64,000 bases of DNA. Source: Chaenocephalus aceratus. Taxonomy: Eukaryota > Chordata > Actinopteri > Perciformes > Channichthyidae. Position 1 is the first letter of the stretch; every line of letters begins with the position of its first letter. Below, piece by piece: positions 61,362 through 64,000 of the stretch. The notes beneath the pieces are model-generated. The model searched no databases and was not told where the DNA came from. It saw only the letters and a list, made by a program, of their open reading frames with translations. A program made the position numbers and the translations under genes. Location: assembly GCA_023974075.1 (NCBI GenBank), contig CM043789.1, positions 37,876,613 through 37,940,612 of the forward strand. The letters run 5' to 3'.

Positions 61362-64000
61362 CACATCCCCACAGCTGCACAGAGGCGTCCAGTCAGCACG
61401 GCCAGGGGACATGGGAGCCAAAGCCCAAAGATGGAGCATGGACAGTGGCAGCTGTGGAGCTGACAAAGCCCCATTCAGAGGGCCCAGGCCTGGGGACAAT
61501 GGCTGGGCCAGGCTGAGCCCTCTCCTCCACTCTTCCACCCAAAGATTAATACTTCAGATGGGCTTCCCGGTGGCAGGCAGGGCTAAAAGGAGAGCCCTCC
61601 TGTTTGTCACTGGGCATTGTGCAAGTCGCCTGAGAACCAACCTCTTGGATGGGCTTGACAAATGAGAGCCGCCATTGACAGTGAACAGATTGGGCCTGCC
61701 ACTTTTGTTTTGATTGTGGAGCGGGTATAATCAAGTTATTTGGGCCTCGGGGAGTTTTTGTTTCTCTCTCCTGATGCTCTTGACACCAAAGTCCCACCTT
61801 AACAGCCTCCGCTGGTTCAGCTGTGTGATCTGAGCCCGCTCAAGTTTCGCCTCTTGTTTGTTGTTTCGATTTATCAAAGCTGTGCAGAGGGCACGACAGC
61901 AGGAGGAAGTTAATTTACTTGGGTGTGGGAATCTGTCTATCTATTCACGTGGCTTACAGAGGGAAGTGCAGGTGCAACAGGTGTAGGTGTGTGCATTCTC
62001 TGCTACAGTGCAGAGTTATTGTAATGTTTTCTATGCAGATGTCCCCTGTACACCTGACCTCAATAATGTGTTTAAAGAACAGCTCTAGAGTAACCAGAGA
62101 CCCTGGTGGGTATGGGTTCGGGGGTAAACACAGGCAGCTCAGGTGTAAACTACCCCCCACACACACCCTCTCTCACCTTTTCTCTGCAGCCCTGTGAGTG
62201 CAGCGCAGGTGTTCAGCCCCCAGCAAGGCAGCATTTCAGGTTAAACTGTAGGAACGCTGCCCCGCCTTTAACACCGGGAACTAGAAGCAGCCGCAGAGCA
62301 CACAGCGTCACACCTGCACACCTGTGTGTGTTTTGCACAACACATCCACAACAGGAAATGTACTGCCACAGAAGCCGATCTGATTAGAGATCCCTCATGC
62401 AGTTAGTGTGTTTTATGCAAATGTCTTCTTTTAATAAAAAAAAAAGCCCCACAGCGAAATAAAACACGTAATATTCCCGTCACCACTTGACCTTCGACTG
62501 TTTGATAAAGCAACAGGCTTTTGTTTTGTGTGCTGTGGCTACAGTAAGCAAGGACTCGGCCATCTGCCCGGTCTGTCCCGGTGTTATTGCTGTGCATCGA
62601 ACTGCCATTCTCACGATTAAGGAATGTGCCCTTCTTGTAAACATGCATCGACCCCCCGCAAGAGCCACGACGCCATTCCCCTTCCCTGTTAGTTCCTCTC
62701 ACGCCCGGGTGTCCTCCCATCCACCCCATCACCCTCTCAAACAAACCCCCCTGGGTCCATCTACTGTCAGTTCCCCCCCTGTCTGCCCCGCCGCCCGGTA
62801 GAGTCTCTCCCCCGGTTCCCATACATGTACAAGTGAGAGACACCCAGCTAAGACAAGCGCCCTGCTTTTTATCCAGGGCCCACTTCCAGGACTCCGCTTG
62901 TGTGAAACTTGGGGTGCAGCAGAAGGTGCCCTACTTTTAAACTTCATTCTTCTCCCTGGGATTGTTTCAGGGGCTTTAACAAAAGGCTAAAAGAGCCTGT
63001 GTGCGGGTCAGCAGGGGTGTGTGTGCGTATGTGCATTTCTAGGTTATAGTCGGGTGCGTGTTTTCGCGTGCACGCCTGTGTTTATGCAACAGTGTGTATG
63101 CGTGAGTGCACGTGAGGGGAGGGCTGGAGGATTATAAAGAGGAAGTGAATGGGAAGTACACACTCAGTGACAAAATAAGAGGGAGACATTCCTTCGCTGC
63201 CCCTCCCCTCCTCCTCCCTGCTCCTCTTCTCTCCTCGCTGTGGCAGGCCCTGGGAAAATCAAACAGGTGGTTTAGGCCTGGTAGGAAAGCTGGCTGGGCC
63301 CGGGGTGGGCAGGCCTACAGGCTGCTGGGGGCTATCAAAAGCTCTTAGACCCAGCTTTAGGCCAGCACTCTGAATGGCCCCAGGCTTCATTATCATGTGA
63401 ATTCTGGGAACTGCCTCGGGCCCCCAGTAACACCAGTGAGCTGCCCATATGGCGTTCGCTTGGCAACTAGGGAGACCCAGCATCCCCCCTCCCTCCCTCG
63501 CAGTGCTACTCCTCCATTCCAGCACTCCTGATATCAAAGGAGGACAAGGAAGAGAGGGAGGCAGAGGCCCTCTCCTGGGGGGGGGGGTGGACCACACAGA
63601 GCAGTACTGGACAGGACGGCCCTCAGGGACCCCGGATAACACCGCTGCCCTACAGATAGCCCCGCTGCGGGTGGATTTAACCATTGAATTAGCATTAAAG
63701 ACACATTCTGAAGCTGTCAATTTAGCATCAGAACCAAAGCTTTGACAGATAAAGATGTCGGCAGCCTTTCCACTTGATGAGGGGGCTCCTCCTCCCACCA
63801 TAACATTTCTCACTCAGGAATTTAAAGGGTTAATCATTCCTGAACTTTTAAGGATTGTGTCACACAAGAAAAAATTGCACGGGATGTTTAATTCAAATAT
63901 GTTGTAACTTTAGCATCATGATTCATAAGGCCCTTTCACACACGCACTGCAACCCTGAACTTATCTATACAAAACAGGTAGGAGCTGTTAGGGAGCACGC

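Larger units (their letters stand above)
56041..64000. other. Gene-free region upstream of id1
   Basis: No coding exon I can support. 56,220-57,450 is AT-rich. GC-richer, repeat-free patches at about 57,680-57,960, 59,260-59,800, 59,930-60,670, 61,380-61,800 and 63,180-63,760 have long chance frames on both strands and could be enhancers. (CA)n tracts lie at 58,622-58,661 and 61,320-61,360. A truncated hAT-like repeat is at 60,726-60,955. Confidence 0.55.

Noticed and set aside
62403..62843. 146-codon minus-strand frame
   Set aside because: Composition follows simple Gly/Thr-rich GC sequence with no family resemblance.

Overview
This is a eukaryotic window, almost certainly from a ray-finned (teleost) fish. 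The two recognisable genes are vertebrate genes with GT-AG introns. They sit in AT-rich, transposon-dense DNA with L2-type LINE copies, several hAT-type elements and tRNA-derived SINEs, and many CA microsatellites. No bacterial-style operon, CRISPR array or new defence system is present. The species cannot be named from the sequence.

Layout. 1-9.0 kb is non-coding flank with one old repeat and a few promoter-like patches. ncoa3 (nuclear receptor coactivator 3, SRC-3 family) runs on the + strand from a non-coding first exon ending at 9,226 to a stop codon at 46,941. A second non-coding exon lies at 29,460-29,527, and 21 further exons carry the coding sequence from 35,950. I joined the exons by hand; the reading frame holds across every junction and gives 1,673 codons plus a stop. 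The protein has bHLH-PAS, three LXXLL receptor boxes, the CBP/p300-binding helix region and the family C-terminus KYC. It is longer than mammalian NCOA3 mainly because of a 46-glutamine tract and two Met/Gln-rich minisatellite expansions. The 20-kb first intron and 6.4-kb second intron hold most of the mobile elements.

id1 (inhibitor of DNA binding 1) lies on the - strand, tail-to-tail with ncoa3: exon 1 CDS 54,959-54,600, exon 2 CDS 54,363-54,328, 131 codons. It has a TATA box, CCAAT boxes and, about 1 kb upstream, a GC-rich block at 55,940-56,040 resembling the BMP-responsive element of mammalian ID1. A second GC-rich block beyond the id1 3' end (52,746-53,170) carries the same GGCGCC-N5-GTCTG composite SMAD site. 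The remaining 8 kb (56-64 kb) has no gene I can support.

The two genes act separately. ncoa3 is a coactivator for nuclear receptors and id1 is a BMP-induced antagonist of bHLH factors. The most testable observations are: a chain of short upstream ORFs in the ncoa3 leader whose arrangement depends on inclusion of exon 2; two independent inverted transposon pairs flanking that exon; the expanded polyglutamine tract; and the paired BMP-SMAD sites around id1.
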